From: Staphylotrichum longicolle
Taxonomy: Eukaryota; Ascomycota; Sordariomycetes; Sordariales; Chaetomiaceae
Assembly: GCA_019096155.1 (NCBI GenBank)
Contig: JAHCVI010000004.1
Coordinates: 434,001-498,000, forward strand
Direction of reading: 5' to 3'
DNA length: 64,000 nucleotides
In this document: positions 10,792 to 22,832 of the stretch, piece after piece
How the letters are laid out: every line of letters begins with the position of its first letter
Numbering within the stretch: the stretch's first letter is position 1
Program-made: the position numbers and the translations under genes
Notes under the pieces: model-generated
Told to the model about the DNA's origin: nothing
Database searches by the model: none
Seen by the model: only the letters and a program-made list of their open reading frames with translations

Positions 10792-12012
10792 TTAGTAGAC
10801 AGTCTCCCCGACCAAAGTATACTTGAGCGCAACCTCAAACCTCTCACCAGACGCGCCATTGGTGGAAATCATGAACCTCTCAAGGTTGCCGACCGGGTAC
10901 AGACGGGCGGAAGCGTAATAAAGCTTGATGTCGGAGACTGTTTATTTTACGCGCAGGGTCGTCAGTCACAAGTTTGCACCAAAGAAGCAAGATTAGAAAA
11001 GCCTACCAGCTCCGCTAGTAGCGATCCACTGCCAGGTAATCGCTCGCGTCTCGGTGTTGATGCTCCAGATGTCCGACTCTTACTTGTTCACGCCCCCGTC
11101 GATGGTTTGCGGGATGGACCCCGGGGCAGTCGGCACAACGTACAAGAGCATTCCGCTACAAAAGAAAACCACAATGTCAGCAAACGAAGCACATCTCCGA
11201 GGAGCGAGCATGGAACGATGGGCGACGCACTAAAAATCCTCCAGTTCCTGGATTCTGGTGGGGTTGCTGTTTTTGTAGAACCCAAGAACGCAACCCGACG
11301 ACGTGATGCGCACCTGAGATCCGGTAGTCTGGCCCTCGGGCAGGGGAAACTGGAACAGGGCAGCCGAGTTGGTGTTGGAGTTGGAAGTGATGGCCAGGCC
11401 GATGTTGCTGCTGTAGAGGTATCCCACAGAGACGCCGGTGTTCTTGCGGATGGCCTCGATCTTGACGCTGCGGATGACGGGTCTAGGAGCGGGCGGGGCT
11501 GTCTCGGTGGCAACGGCAGTGGTGTGGACCGTGGTCGTGATGGTCTCAGTCACGGTAGCGGCGGCGGTTTCCGTCACCGCGTCGGCGGTTGCGGTCGCGG
11601 TGGTGACCGAGGGGGCAAAGCTGAGGCAGGAGCAGGCCTGGGAGATGTACTTGGTTCCGTAGGTGGTGGGGAGCCAAGTTGGGTAAGCAATGCCGCGCTT
11701 GACGGGGGTGGTCACAGCGAGAGAGCTCGGGGCGGGCACCGTGACGGTCAGGGTGGTGTCGACTTCGGTGATGGCTTCAGTGACAAAGCTTGTCTCGGTG
11801 ACGGTGGCTACCACGGTAGGCGTCACGGTGACGTCGACTATCGAGACGGGAAGACCGAGAGTGTCACGGCAGAAACTGGATGAGTCGTCCTCGGAACGGA
11901 GAAGGTTGAGCAGAGAGTCGTTGGTAGGGCAGGTCCGAAGGCAACGGGCAGCCGTGCCCGATATGAGGGCGGCGGCTTGCAGGACGAGTACACCACCGGT
12001 CTTGGACAGCAT
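10792..12012 (-). pseudogene. Secreted Ser/Thr-rich surface protein with an in-frame stop
   Basis: Minus-strand exons 12012-11231, 11155-11007 and 10937-10792 join in phase (DF|Y-GML; SGA|VSD). The chosen start, MLSKTGG, begins a hydrophobic signal-like segment followed by cysteines (RCLRTCP...FCRD), a Val/Thr-rich stretch with repeated VTET-type units, an aromatic/Cys segment (PTWLPTTYGTKYISQACSC), a second Thr-rich stretch, and a C-terminal globular part ending YTLVGETVY. Exon 2 carries a TAA at 11080-11082 between VNK and ESDIWSINTE, although coding quality continues on both sides, so a full product needs readthrough, another splice choice (the stop lies in GTAAGAG, which resembles a donor), or a corrected base. 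An extracellular or wall-linked role is inferred from composition. The family is not recognised. Confidence 0.6.
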
Positions 12013-15000
12013 GTTGGAAAGCGTGACTGGAAGGGCTGGGACTAAGAACGAGTGGATGGCTTCCGGGAAAGCTGAAGAGGAAGCAAAAGGAGCCACATCC
12101 GCAAGAAAGGGGAGGACAGGAGTCAAACTGGCATGGCTATTCGATCCACCAACGCCGTAACTAATAGCCCACTTCTTCCGTGTGAAAAGATCACGAGAGC
12201 CCAGCTGTTGGTGTTTTGGATCGTGAAGATTGGTGGGCCGACAGCATAGTCGTTCAATAGTGTCTTTCAGCTCAAGGGCTCGCCCGCCTGTCAGCTCTTA
12301 GCATTTGGGCCTTCACTTACCGAATGAGAGCTTGCACAGGGGCGCTCAGCTTTCTCCCCACAATAACACAGCGCGTGCCCTGACACGCCATTGTAATGGC
12401 CGTGCCTGTCGATGTGCGGGACTCTGGCTTCATTGGATCGGTCTTGGATAACATCATATGACACGCCGGCGGTGCAGAACACCCTCAATAGGTATGGAGG
12501 TGGCAGCAAGCTGAGATCATCTTTGTCGACGCCATCACTTACATCCTGAAGGACACTCTCACCGCGCTCAAGGACGCCAAGATTGTGGGGAAGGCCTGGT
12601 CTCACTTTGCTGCCAGCGGCGCCAGGTTCGCCAACGCGAGCAACCTCTTTGTTATGTTTAAGGTTGGCAGTGCATCATGAGGGAGTCCACGTCAAGAAAC
12701 TTGTCGACACCAACAGATTCACCAACTCCGATCCAAGCTCGAATGCACAGACAAGACGCTTCCAATTCACGCAACTCCCTGGCGACAATGAACGCCAGTT
12801 GGTATTTTGACTTGCGCGGCATGGGGATGGGCTGGGGAGAGCTTGGCTGTCCCGGCGAGGTCATCATCTGGTTGTCGAATTCCGGCAGTGAGAAGTGGTA
12901 ATTGGACGCCTAAGCGGCGGCAGCCTTCTACACCCAGCCGGAGAGCATCAACAACCGTTATCCGCCAAACATGCCCTCCGAGCCTGAGCTTCGACAAACG
13001 CCCAATCAAGGACTCCATGGACGCAAACCGAGGCAGAGGGGGTGTCCTGCTCCTGACAGAACGGCAGACTCAAAGACAAAGTTTCAAAGGAAAACCCACT
13101 GCTGAAGGGCAAGAACCAGGTCCATGCCAAGTCCTTTTCCGCTGCGTCGTCGTCGTCGTCTTCGTGGGTGGGTGCGGGCGGGTCCGACGTGTTTCCGCGG
13201 GTCATATTTGCGAATGGCATTGTCGTCGACGAGATGCCGACGGGCTTCTGCGGAACTTGTTCTTACATCATGAATGATACCGCGGCCATTGATCATCCGC
13301 CGGCGATCCGCCGGCGGCGTGGTAGAAGACAGAGTACCTGGGGTCTTTTTTGCTTTCTTGCTTTCTCTTCTTTTTCTCCTTTTTGAATTTTTTTCGTGAG
13401 CTTAGCTTGTTGGATTTGAAACTTGGGGACGGATTCAAACTTCCGAATAACTCTTTGAAGCAACGGCTCAAGCGATGATGTTTTGAACAAGCGAGGCTGT
13501 ATAATCTCGCCAGGTTTTGCGCTGTCGAAGGTACCTAGGTTTTGCCAGGGACTTCGAGTCGATCTCACAGGTGGTTCCGCGCTGCCGCACCTCCCTCTAT
13601 TCGTGCCATCGTTTTGTTGAGAAGTCCGGAGCAGACTTGATGTTTGAGGAAACTTTCTAAATTGTGCTTGAAAGCAAACAAACGCGGGACGTCGAAAATG
13701 CGAACCCGCGCTAACCGGTTTGGGCCATCCGGTCTCCCCGCGACAACCTTCGCGAATTGCGATGCACAAGGATGCGACCGAGAAGCGGCAACCCCTCGAG
13801 CCCCTCCATGCGGAGCGGAAGCCGAACTTTTGGAAACCACTATTACATAGGTATCCATACAGATGTGTAAACGACCAAAATGAGCGGCTGCCGTGTTTGT
13901 CGCGTGCGGATGATGCTGCATTAACGGGCAACTCGACATCACACCGCTCACATCACGCAGGCATCCCAACCGGGAACGCAGTTGGCACGCTACAAGCGAT
14001 GCGGTTGGCGGCACCCCTGGTTGATCGGAGCATGGTTGCGCTTCCCGCGCCTCTGCCCCGCATCATGAGTCCATGACGGAGATGATTTACCCCAGAGCCC
14101 GTCAAGCCGTCCACGCGATCCCCGACGAACCTGCCCCTGCTGATCCAGGACCTGAAAATACGAGGTTCAAAACCAACGCAAGTGTGGTATTGCTTCTCGG
14201 CCCCTCCACGAGGCAAAACATACCACAGCCCCTCCGAAACTTTTCTATCGGCAACGCCATTTGTTGAAACTTAAAAGAAAGAGTTTGATACAGACAGTGC
14301 CGCTAGTGGCTGGTGCGGCCTTTCTCCACCGCTTCGGCAGCCCGGAGCTTAGCCAAAAACGACAGTTTGGGACATAAAATGGTGAACTGAGAAGAGGCAA
14401 GCGCTCTGGAATCTTGGGGTGGCCCATCTTGAAAATGGGTGCGAAGAGTTACAGAGAAGCGCCGAGAATGTACTCATCGCCCTGCAGTTCTCTGCCAAAG
14501 TTGTGATAATGCCCTCATCGGTGATATGGATCTTGTTTTTGGGCCCGTCGTTCGTGGTGTTGCCTGGCGCGGGCCCTGGTTTTTTGTCCGGGAATGCCAG
14601 GGAAGGGATGACGGGGGGCACGGGCGCGCTGTGCAAATGGAGCGGAGCCCGTGCCAAGTTGGGCCTCGCCTCTTCTGCTGACTCCTGGATCACCAGCACC
14701 GTCACCTTACCTCAGCAAAGCCGCAGGAACCAACGGCTCAAACCCGACTTTCTTGCCTGTCCGCCACTTCACCACTCATCCCTCGATACCCGTGTTTTTT
14801 TGTTTTTCTTTCCCATTTTCAGCGACCAGAAAACCCCGACGCAAACACCCGCGGGCGGTTGACACCTCTGCTGCCTCGGTCTCGATTTGTTCAGCGTCCG
14901 CCTCCTGCCCTTCGGCCTTCTTTGTCGCTCACGCACCCTCTCCCGCACCACCGCCATCTGGCTGTGGCGCTTCCTCGTCATCTCCCCCTATCCAACAGCC

Positions 15001-15315
15001 TTTTTTCCGATCGCGAAACGGAAAATGTTAGTTGGATCCTCAGCCTGAGCAATCACCGGAAACTGGCGGGGGACCTTTGAGGGCGTAACACGCGTGGGAA
15101 GGACGACGGCCCCGTGTCTGGTACGCGTTGGGTCGAGTTTCCCAGTGCCACCGATACGACCAACATCCGAAGTCGAGCAAAGGCTCGCTCGGACGAGGTT
15201 GCACCAGACATCCATTTAACGTTTCGACGCCCGCACATTCTTGACCCTCAGCGGGTGCCATTCCGACCGACAAGGCGCCTTCGGCTCGAACCTCGCACCA
15301 ACACGCCAAAATACG
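12013..15315. other. Long intergenic region upstream of cdc4
   Basis: About 3.3 kb without a convincing gene. A short protein-like frame at 12492-12680 is listed separately. Other open frames here lack consistent codon use. The last kilobase is probably promoter and 5' UTR of the cdc4-like gene. Confidence 0.4.
12492..12680 (+). pseudogene. Possible isolated exon or gene remnant
   Basis: A 62-codon open stretch without an ATG start reads as ordinary globular protein, for example FVDAITYILKD followed by KDAKIVGKAW and ANASNLFVMFK, and ends at a TGA after a possible donor (AAG|gttggc). It may be a leftover exon of a decayed gene or an exon of a gene whose other parts were not recognised. No family assigned. 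Confidence 0.2.
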
Positions 15316-18300
15316 ATGGAGTCCCGTCGACCGCGATCGAGCCACAAGGTCTCCATGACCTGGCAGGAGGACGAGGCCACGGTCACCCGGATGTTGCAGT
15401 TTGCCGACGAGTGCATCGAGACCAAGACGGTCACAACCACAACCACGACAAAGCGCTCCTACCCTCCTCTCTTCCTCCGCGAGCCGCGAGACGTTCACAC
15501 ACTCGACTCCAAAGAATATCCGCTCGCTGCGAGGCCCACTCCCCCTGAGTTGCGGAAACTCACTTTTGACCTCGACGACTACGAGCCGGAGAGCTGGGAC
15601 GACGAGGAGGACACAGACACTCAAGTGAGCATTTAACTCATCTCTTCTTTGTTTGATCGCTGAGTTGACAGCCGACATTTCTAGCCCCTACGATCTCAAA
15701 GTACCGATTATTCTGGAAACATCAAGCGCGAGCCCGGTGTCGAGAGCCCTATATCTACTTCGTCACATCGCCCTCATGATAGTGCGGAACCCTCACCACG
15801 GCGGTCTCGAAGGTCAACCACACGTGCGGTTTCGCCGAGCTACACGCCGATGCCGACGAGGAGCACTCGCTTGACCGCGAAACCCACGGGTCTTTCGCAG
15901 AGCGTTCGGAAAAGCTACGTCATGGCGTACCACGCAGCACGCGGAGGGAAACTTCGAGGCAGCCCGTGGTTCGTCTGGTTATCTTGCCACACCCAATACT
16001 TCCGAAATCCTTGGCGGCCGGGTCGAGCGAGCATCAAGGCTGAGGCCTCTGCGGTTGACGTGGCCGATTCCGGGACCAGCCAGTCCACCTCGACCTATGA
16101 CGCTGAATAGTCCAGCCGAGAGCGACTCGCAGACCTTCAGCAATGTTGCGACACCCCCGATTACCGACGCCGAACTCCAGCCTTTTACCGATGTCGACGA
16201 CTCCCTCCCGCTTGCGGCCCATGGCCTTCCCCCGAGACGAAGCATCAACACGGTGGCTGCCCAGGATGTCAGTCTTCCCAGCCCCAGGCTCTCGCCGACC
16301 CTCGCCGCTACACAGTTGCCGCCGGCTCAAATCGACGATGAAGACGAGGAAGCCGAGGGCACTTCGTTCTCAACCCAGCTTACGCGCTCGGGCCGCCAGC
16401 AGCAGCACTGGATGGACGAGAGCCAGGAGACGGATGCTACAGAGATGCCGGGGGGCCTGGAGCTTTACGAACGCTCGCTCTCTCGTTCGAGGCAAGCTGG
16501 ACGGTCGTACATGGACCCAGCCGCGATGTTGGACAGCTTTGACGCCATGCCGAACGAGCTCAAGACGTGGATGATGTATCAGTTTCTGCGAAGGTGCCCA
16601 CGGAAAACCCTCCATGTCGTGGCCGATGTGGTCAACCCGGCTCTGCAGTGCGACTTTCTCAAGCAATTACCCATCGAACTCAGCCTCCATGTCCTGTCTT
16701 ACCTGGACCACCGCGACCTTTGCCGCGCCGCCCAAGTGTCGAAGCATTGGCGCCATATTATCGACAGCAACGAGACGGGCTGGAAGGACCTCTTTGACCA
16801 CGATGGTTTCCACTTACCCCCAGGGGAGCTCCAGAGAGCCATCAACGAGGGCTGGGGATGGCAAGACCCCGTCGGGTTTGAGGGCTGTGAAGTTGACCTG
16901 AGCAACCAGAGCCGGCTCACGTCGAGCGAGACGGAGCTCATCCGGTCAGCGATCAAGGCGGAGCAGCCAGAACTCTTGCCCAGGACCAGGAGCGCCAAGA
17001 GGAAGCGTGGGCTAACCCAGATCAACGCAGAGCGGGCCAAGCGACGCGCCCATGCGCAAGAGATGCGCGTGGACAGGGTCTCCCCACTTGCCAAGATGCA
17101 CAAGTCTGAAGGTCCCATCTCGGCCGCGAACGCAGCAGCGCTTGCTGTCCCCGACCCACGGATTGGCCTGCCGACCCTGCGGCAGCTTCACCTCTTCAAG
17201 TCACTGTACCGCAGGCACTACATGATCCGAAAGAGCTGGATGAACGGCAAGGTCAAGCCCGGCCATGTCGCCTTTGCCGCGCACCCGCGCCACGTCATTA
17301 CGTGTCTTCAGTTTGACGACGACAAGATCATCACCGGCAGCGACGACACTCTGATTCACGTCTATGACACCAAGACGGGCAAGCTGCGCACCAAGCTTGA
17401 GGGACACGAGGGTGGCGTTTGGGCGCTCCAGTACGAGGGGAACACGCTGGTGTCGGGGAGCACCGACCGCTCCGTCCGTGTCTGGGATATCCAAAAAGGC
17501 ATCTGCACCCAGACATTCTACGGGCACACTAGTACAGTGCGGTGTCTGCAGATTGTCATGCCCGCAGACACGGGCAAGGTCCAGGACGGCAGGCCGGTCA
17601 TGATGCCGCCCAAGCCGCTCATCATCACGGGCTCGCGCGACAGCCAGCTCCGCGTCTGGCGGCTGCCCGAAGCGGGCTCGCGCCGCTACATCCAGACCGG
17701 GCCTCCGGCGAACGACGACCAGTGCCCCTATTTCATCCGGATTCTCGCGGGGCACGGCCACTCGGTCCGCGCCATCTCGGCGCACGGCGACACGCTCGTC
17801 TCGGGCAGCTACGACAGCACCGTCCGCGTCTGGCGCATCAGCACTGGTGAGCAGCTTCACGTCATGCACGGCCATGTGCAAAAGGTGTATTCGGTGGTGC
17901 TCGACCACAAGCGCAACCAGTGCATCTCGGGCTCGATGGACTCGCTGGTCAAGGTCTGGGACCTCAATACGGGGACGTGCCTCTACACCCTGGAGGGACA
18001 CAGCATGCTGGTCGGCCTGCTCGACCTGCGCGACGACAAGCTGGTTTCAGCCGCCGCGGATAGCACGCTGCGGATCTGGGATCCCGAGACGGGCAAGTGC
18101 AAGAAGACGCTTGAGGCGCATACGGGGGCCATCACGTGCTTCCAGCACGATGGCAAGAAGGTGATCTCAGGCAGCGAGAAGACGGTCAAGATGTGGGACG
18201 TGGAGACGGGCGATTGTGTCCAGGACCTGCTCTCGGACCTGAGCGGTGTTTGGCAGGTCAAGTTTGACGACCGGCGGTGTGTTGCCGCGGTGCAGCGGGG

Positions 18301-18490
18301 GAATCTGACATATGTTGAGGTTAGTTTGGTCGTGGCTTTGGGACGAAGCAAAAGCATGCGGTGGCTAACAAAAGATCGGCAGATTCTTGACTTTGGCGCC
18401 GTCCGCGACGGCAAGGCGCCCGAGGAGCTAGGCAGACGCAAACTGCTCAACGAGGCCGAAGTCCAGCGGTTGATTGCCGAGGAATCATGA
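15316..18490 (+). CDS. cdc4: Cdc4-type F-box/WD40 substrate receptor of SCF ubiquitin ligase
   Basis: Nuclear SCF subunit that binds phosphorylated targets and brings them to Skp1-Cul1-Rbx1. Exon 1 is 15316-15627 (MESRRPRSSHKVSMTW...), exon 2 starts at 15685, a 63-nt intron lies at 18320-18382 (donor gttagt, branch gctaac), and the stop is at 18488-18490. The F-box reads LPIELSLHVLSYLDHRDLC, followed by the Cdc4-like GELQRAINEGWGWQDP segment, a Lys/Arg patch (SAKRKRG, a likely nuclear signal) and at least seven WD40 blades from HVITCLQFDDD onward. The frame of exon 2 (to about 15900) and that of the F-box/WD part differ by one base, with both open between about 15875 and 16110; no intron fits, so a one-base error or frameshift is suspected in the low-complexity N-terminal part. 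The C-terminus ends VQRLIAEES. Confidence 0.88.
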
Positions 18491-19423
18491 GGACCTTCTC
18501 GTGTGGCTCGCACGACATCCTCAGATAAGAAAGGGAACCGTGAGCCGTTTTTGGCGGCATGGGAGTCTGAGGACTCCGTGAGACATCATCTTCTCGGGAA
18601 AAACATGGTATCACGATGGGAGGGACGACTAAGGGAAAGGGAAATGATACAGAGCCAAAAGACCAGCACCTGGGCGGCGGGCTGTGCATTGGGGCGTTCT
18701 ACATCATCGTCATCAGCCATTCATCGTCAGCGGGTGTTTAGCGGGAGAAGGGGGAAGGGGCACGGGAAATGGGCAAAGCAATATGGGTACATTCTTGGGA
18801 GGGCTGTACATAGGTAGCGCTATCATTTTGGCATGTTTTCTTCGCTATCTTTTTTCCTCGTCTTTTCTTTCAGTGTGCTTTCATCTGGTTCATGGTCTGC
18901 GGCATGCAGGGCCAGAGGGAGGAGCACTGATTTGGCATCGTGGGTTGCTATTGTTAATGATATGGGGGGTGAGTGGGAGTTGAACAAGCAAGCAAGCATG
19001 CATGCAAGCATTGTCTCTCTGCTCTGTCGTCCAGCCGACTGCGTTCGGCCGGATTAAACATCGCTGGGCCTAATGAAATGAAGTCACGAATCTTGGTGTT
19101 TTTGTTACTGTGGTAGTTCTCCTCTGGCAATTGTGGGTGGACTTCGTGACGTCCAAGTCCTAAGCCCGAGACTGGACGGCTCCCTTGACCCTTGTCGTGC
19201 CAAGCCAACCCACCCCTGCAGCCTTGCGAGGGTGGTCTGGACTCTGGAGAGTGTTGGCCAGCTCCTTCTGACCATGAGCACACGACAGCGCCTCGCCGGA
19301 TAACCTACGGAGCAGATCCATTGCACCACGGCCGCACCAACCTTAGGCCCGCTGAGCTGCGCTGTGCTGCGCCCAATGCTCTGGCTCTTCTTTAGGGCAA
19401 TTCGACGGCGGTGACTAATCGCC
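18491..19423. other. Intergenic: cdc4 downstream and PAP2 upstream region
   Basis: No gene seen. A short AAGC-type tandem repeat (caagcaagcaagcatgcatgc) lies near 18984-19006. Confidence 0.4.
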
Positions 19424-20611
19424 ATGGCACCTCCGAGAGCCAACTCGAATGGCGGCGTCAGAGGAGGAATCCTGGGTTCGCTGTCGAGGTTCTGGCATGC
19501 AAGTCTTTCTGTTTGAGTTATTGTTGGACCCTGGGTCGGAGTGGCATGACGTGCTAATTGAGGTGTTGCCGCAGAGAACCTATGCTTCCGATTACATTGG
19601 CCTCGTGCTCCTCCTGATAGGCTACCTCCTGGTGCGTCTCTCTCCTCGACCCTGACCTTGGCCTGCTCTGCTGTATCCCGTTCAACAACACAGCTAACCC
19701 ACGACATCGACAACCCACAGATCCAATTCTTTGTCGAGCCCTTCCACCGCATGTTCTCGCTCAACGACCTGCGCATCTCCTTCCCCCACGCCACAGTCGA
19801 GCGCGTCCCCCTCAGTACGCACCCTCCCCCCACGCCCCCTCCCCGACTCTCTCTCTCCTCTCTCGAAAACTAACCTTTGCCTCCTCCGTTTTCCCAACAC
19901 ACAACAGCCCACGACTTCCTCTACGCCCTCTTTCTCCCCCTCGCCCTCGTCACGGCCATCAACCTCGCCACCCGCGCCCCGCCGCACAAGCACCACGTCA
20001 CCCTCCTCCCGCTCGTCATCGCCCTGGTCCTGACCTCCTTCCTGACCGACACCATCAAGAACACGGTCGGCCGCCCGCGCCCGGACCTGCTCGCGCGGTG
20101 CGCGCCCCGCAAGGGCACCCCGGAGCGCACGCTGCTGACCATCGACGCGTGCACGCAGACGGACCACCACACGCTGCACGACGGCTGGCGCTCCTTCCCC
20201 TCGGGCCACTCGTCTTTTTCGTTTGCCGGGCTGGGCTTCCTGTCGCTGTTCCTGGCCGGCCAGCTGCAGATCTTCAAGCACGCGCCGCACGGGTCCGTGG
20301 TGGGGCACACGGAGAAGGTGGTCCGGGGCGACCTGCTGCGCGCGCTCGTGTGCGGCGCGCCGCTGCTGGGCGCGACCATGATCGCCATCAGCCGCTGCCA
20401 GGACTATCGTCACGACGTGTGGGACGTGACCGTGGGCGGGCTGCTGGGGTGGACGGTGGCGTATTGGAGCTATCGGCGGTACTGGCCGCGGTTGAGCAGC
20501 GGGCGGTGTGAGGAGCCTTATGAGGGCCCCGTTGGGGGCGGCGCAGGGGAAGGGGGGTATGGGCGAGTGAGGGATGAGGAGGAGGGGGGTGGGGCGGGCG
20601 AAATAATGTAG
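19424..20611 (+). CDS. PAP2 lipid phosphate phosphatase (Dpp1/Lpp1-like)
   Basis: Integral membrane phosphatase acting on phosphatidate, lysophosphatidate or diacylglycerol pyrophosphate. Proposed exons are 19424-19510 (MAPPRANSNGG...), 19575-19631, 19721-19814 and 19908-20611; the first intron uses donor gtttga with branch gtgctaat. All three PAP2 motifs are present: KNTVGRPRP, PSGHSS, and SRCQDYRHDVWDV with the catalytic histidine. Hydrophobic helices include DYIGLVLLLIGYLL and LVIALVLTSFLTD. The C-terminal tail is Gly/Glu-rich. Start choice: the in-frame ATG at 19449 would give a different N-terminus without the first intron; the spliced form reads more like the family. The general class is firm; the exact substrate is not. 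Confidence 0.88.
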
Positions 20612-20881
20612 GTCTCTCGGGTTCCGAGTCTTATGAGCTGGGACCTGTTGGGAGGGGGTAAACATGTGGTCCTGTTTTGCTGACGCGGTTCATGTGTAGG
20701 TCTATTGAACGTTGTGCATTTTGTGGTTAAGTGTAAGTGTGAAGTTTGGAGTCAAAGGATTTGTACTTTGACAGGTCGGGGGTCTTTTGGCAAGTCATGC
20801 AAGGAGTTTGGTCACCGGCATATGCATCAGCCCTCTATTGGTACACGCGGCGCTCGCAAGCAGTCCTATTTCTTCGTTCCT

Positions 20882-21868
20882 TTATTTCCCCTCCCGTCTA
20901 TCGTGCCTAGCTCTTCTCTCCTCCGTCGTCTCGTCCTTGGCCAGGTCGTGCTCCTTCAATAACGCCGTGATCTCTTCTGCGCTCCATAGCTTGTGGTAGA
21001 TCTTGCCGTCCTTGGTCTGGCCCACCGTCGCAAACTCAACTGCGACATTGTCAGTACTGCCTTGCCCAATAACAAACACTCCCAGGACTCACTCTTTTCG
21101 CTGCTCAGCTTGGTCGAGTCCATCGTCTTGCTCAACACCTTGACCGCCATGCCGCACGCCTCCTTCAGCGTGCAGTCCTCCTTGTAGTCCTGCTTGAGCA
21201 AGCTCTGCGCGCTCGCGTGGTTGGCGCCCGAGCTCGTCGCCTTCCAGCCGCCGTAGTTGCCCGACGGGTTGCTGAGGTACAGCTGGAACTGGCGCTGCGG
21301 GTCCCAGCCGGCGTAGATGAACGAGACGCCAAACGGCCGCAGGCCGCCGTGTTGTGTGTAGCCTTGCTTGAGATCGCAGAGCCGGCGCACCAGCTGCTCG
21401 CAGGGGATGTCTTCGTTGTACGTCAGCAGGTACCGTTGGGCGGCTTGGCGGGCGTAGTTGATGAGGATGTTGGCGTCGGCCGTCATGCCGGCGACGGCGC
21501 AGATCATGTTGCTGCGGACAGTCAGCGACTTGCATGTTTTCTCGCAATCTCAGCTTTGGGCCGCCCTACTCATTGAGAATGTAGAGCTTCTCGGCTGATG
21601 TGTCCTGCTCGAGCAGCTTCGACGTGACCTTGCGCTCGGCGGCGAGCACGATGCCGTCCTTGGCCAGGATGCCAATGGCGGTGCCGGCGTGGGAGATGGC
21701 TTCTAACGCATATTCGACCTGGTACAAGCGGCCGTCAGGCGAGAAGATGGTTGTCTGCGCAATGGGTGAGCTTCAGCGTCCGCCTTGAGCCCCTGCTGCA
21801 GCGTCCGCTCTCCTGCAGCTCAGGTGCAGCTGCGACCAACTTACTCGGGAATCGTATCTTCTCGACAT
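20882..21868 (-). CDS. pre9: 20S proteasome alpha subunit (alpha-3, Pre9/PSMA4 type)
   Basis: Structural alpha-ring subunit of the 20S proteasome. Minus-strand exons are 21868-21845 (MSRRYDSR), 21754-21570, 21511-21093 and 21039-20882, giving 261 aa, the normal family length. The alpha-subunit N-terminal signature YDSRTTIFSPDGRLYQVEYALEA spans the first splice. Further family matches are GTAIGILAKDGIVLAAE, GLRPFGVSFIYAGWD, and NYGGWKATSSGANHASAQS. The tail is charged (LAKDETTEERRARHDRREGK), as in alpha-3. It is divergent from the Bye1-type gene with about 960 nt between starts. Confidence 0.93.
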
Positions 21869-22832
21869 GGTAGCTGGTGACGGTCGTCAGGGAGAAAGAT
21901 GGTCGGTATGCGAGATTTGCGGGCGAGGAGTGTGGGAACAAGGAAACGGTCGGCTGTTGGGTGCTGCGGAGTGGGTGTTGAATGCAGGCGGAAGGAAGGC
22001 TGATTGATGTTGCGTTGCGATGCAGCCCCAGGCTGGAGCTCCAGGCAAGCGCTAACACGCGTAGCTGCTCGCTGCCTTGCACTTCAGGTGGGTAACAAGA
22101 CGCACGGACCTCCAAGTCGGCACTCAGCCTGCCAAGGCCCGAACCTCCACCAAAGCAATCGCTTATCTAATCGGTCCCGCCCATTTCAGTGCAAGCATCG
22201 CGTCGCTGCGATCGGCAAACTCCTCTCCTCCTTCCAACCTTTCGCATCCCACCTCCCACCCTCCAACCTCGACAGAAAACATCAAAAGACAGCCCATACC
22301 TGCCACTTTCCCAGTCGCAGGACTTGAGCCCATTTTGCGCAGTATTTGCGAAACCCCCAGTCCGACTCCCGTGATCCCCAAGCAGCTTTGCCACTGGTTT
22401 CCGCTGCAGCGCGCGCCACTCGCAGTGCATTTGGAGCTTGGACCCGACAGCTCCAGCTCCAGCTCCAACTTGTCAACACTTACGCGCCTTCTTGTTCCTG
22501 CCCTCGTCGCCGACAACATCCCCTGGGCACAACACAAGGCGGAAGGTGCTAGGAAACACAGGCGCTAGGGATTTGCGGATATATCGAGGAGGATCCAATT
22601 GTCGTCCTGTCGTCCTGTCGTCCTGTCGTTGAGACGGCGTTTCTGCACAGTCCTACCATTTAGTTTCTACCTATGCAAGCGTAAACATCCTATCAAGTGA
22701 CTGCGTGCAACCCGTCACGCATGCATTGAGGCATTCTGCAAGTAGACCCGCGCAACACAAGGGAGGACACCCCGGTCTTGGGCACGCAATCACCGGCCGG
22801 TTTGTTCGGTCTCGTCCCGTCTAGACGCGACA
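21869..22832. promoter_or_regulatory. Divergent promoter: proteasome alpha-3 / bye1-like
   Basis: No gene seen. It ends with pyrimidine-rich sequence and includes three-plus copies of the 8-mer CGTCCTGT at about 22602-22630, some 200 nt before the bye1 start. Confidence 0.5.
22602..22630. repeat. Tandem 8-mer CGTCCTGT
   Basis: Three and a half near-perfect copies of CGTCCTGT in the promoter of the bye1-like gene. Confidence 0.85.

Noticed and set aside
19694..20665. 323-codon frame opposite the PAP2 gene
   Set aside because: Shadow of the strongly GC3-biased plus-strand gene; spans its introns.
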